From assembly GCF_000282195.1 (NCBI RefSeq), contig NZ_AKJT01000035.1, positions 1 to 64,000 on the forward strand: a stretch of DNA of 64,000 nucleotides, given 5' to 3'. Under the pieces are notes generated by a model. It worked only from the letters and a program-made list of their open reading frames with translations, was not told the DNA's origin and did no database searches. The DNA is from Pseudomonas sp. GM18. GTDB lineage: Bacteria > Pseudomonadota > Gammaproteobacteria > Pseudomonadales > Pseudomonadaceae. Both the position numbers and the translations under genes were made by a program. Shown here one piece after another: positions 63,828 through 64,000 of the stretch; within the stretch, counting starts at the first letter, position 1, and every line of letters starts with the position of its first letter.

Positions 63828-64000
63828 ATGGCTGAACGTCTGAATAACGACTTCCAGTTCATCGATGTCGGGCGCAAGGATCCGAAGAAGAAACTGTTGC
63901 GTCAACGCAAGAAAGAGTTCGTGGAAATCTACGAACCGTTCAAACCCCAGCAGTCGGCCGATCAGGCCCACCGCTGCCTGGGTTGCGGTAACCCGTATTG
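63828..64000 (+). CDS. gltD: Glutamate synthase (NADPH) small subunit (partial, 5' end)
   Basis: The first 57 codons of the FAD- and NADPH-binding small subunit, cut by the window end. It starts MAERLNNDFQFIDVGRKDPK with GAGG upstream, 33 bases after gltB. The N-terminal Fe-S cysteines begin in HRCLGCGNPY. It supplies electrons from NADPH to GltB. Confidence 0.95.
   Translation, partial: MAERLNNDFQFIDVGRKDPKKKLLRQRKKEFVEIYEPFKPQQSADQAHRCLGCGNPY

Overview
The window is a stretch of a Pseudomonas chromosome, most like the P. fluorescens group. The evidence is high GC, the gene order hut–opgGH–ubiEJB–pha–hslVU–argS–priA–rpmE–maeB–mrcA/pilMNOPQ–aroKB–gltBD, a medium-chain-length PHA cluster with two class II synthases, and many short palindromic intergenic repeats. 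No phage, insertion sequence, CRISPR array, tRNA or rRNA gene was seen. Most of it is core genome; the unusual material is in a few intergenic segments and in one divergent hut gene.

Region 1 (1-9776, plus strand) is histidine catabolism. A ProU-type ABC transporter (hutXWV) comes first, then two histidine ammonia-lyase-like genes, an amino acid permease (hutT), imidazolonepropionase (hutI) and N-formylglutamate deformylase (hutG). The first lyase-like gene lacks the Ala-Ser-Gly triad that forms the catalytic MIO cofactor; the second has it.

Region 2 (9777-14079) is accessory in character. An AT-rich insert carries a small secreted-protein gene between hutG and a diverged remnant of a hutG 3' end. 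It is followed by an orphan quaternary-amine-type binding protein translationally coupled to a lipase-family esterase, then pip and dtd.

Region 3 (14080-29749) holds opgGH (periplasmic glucans), a polar amino acid ABC transporter whose permease has an extra N-terminal periplasmic domain, and an HBM-type chemoreceptor behind a good sigma-28 promoter. On the minus strand follow hisI-hisE-tatABC-rsmE and ubiE-ubiJ-ubiB.

Region 4 (29750-37230) is PHA metabolism. phaI and phaF (phasins) run on the plus strand and converge on phaC1-phaZ-phaC2-phaD on the minus strand. A small PHA-system protein lies upstream of phaI.

Region 5 (37231-50257) is housekeeping: a DUF971 protein, hslVU behind a consensus-like sigma-32 promoter, argS with a coupled SPOR protein, priA, rpmE, a secreted nuclease, maeB and mrcA. 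The rpmE terminator lies inside the nuclease signal-peptide codons. A 159-bp MITE-like palindrome sits between priA and rpmE.

Region 6 (50258-64000, plus strand) is pilMNOPQ-aroK-aroB-SPOR/ATPase, then a 267-bp intergenic segment that can fold into a closed three-way structure, then gltB and the start of gltD.

A 31-bp palindrome family (GATCGTTCCCACGC and its complement) occurs nine times, as single palindromes, as 110-135 bp composites, or as a partial copy. Six of the copies begin within about 25 bp of a stop codon.
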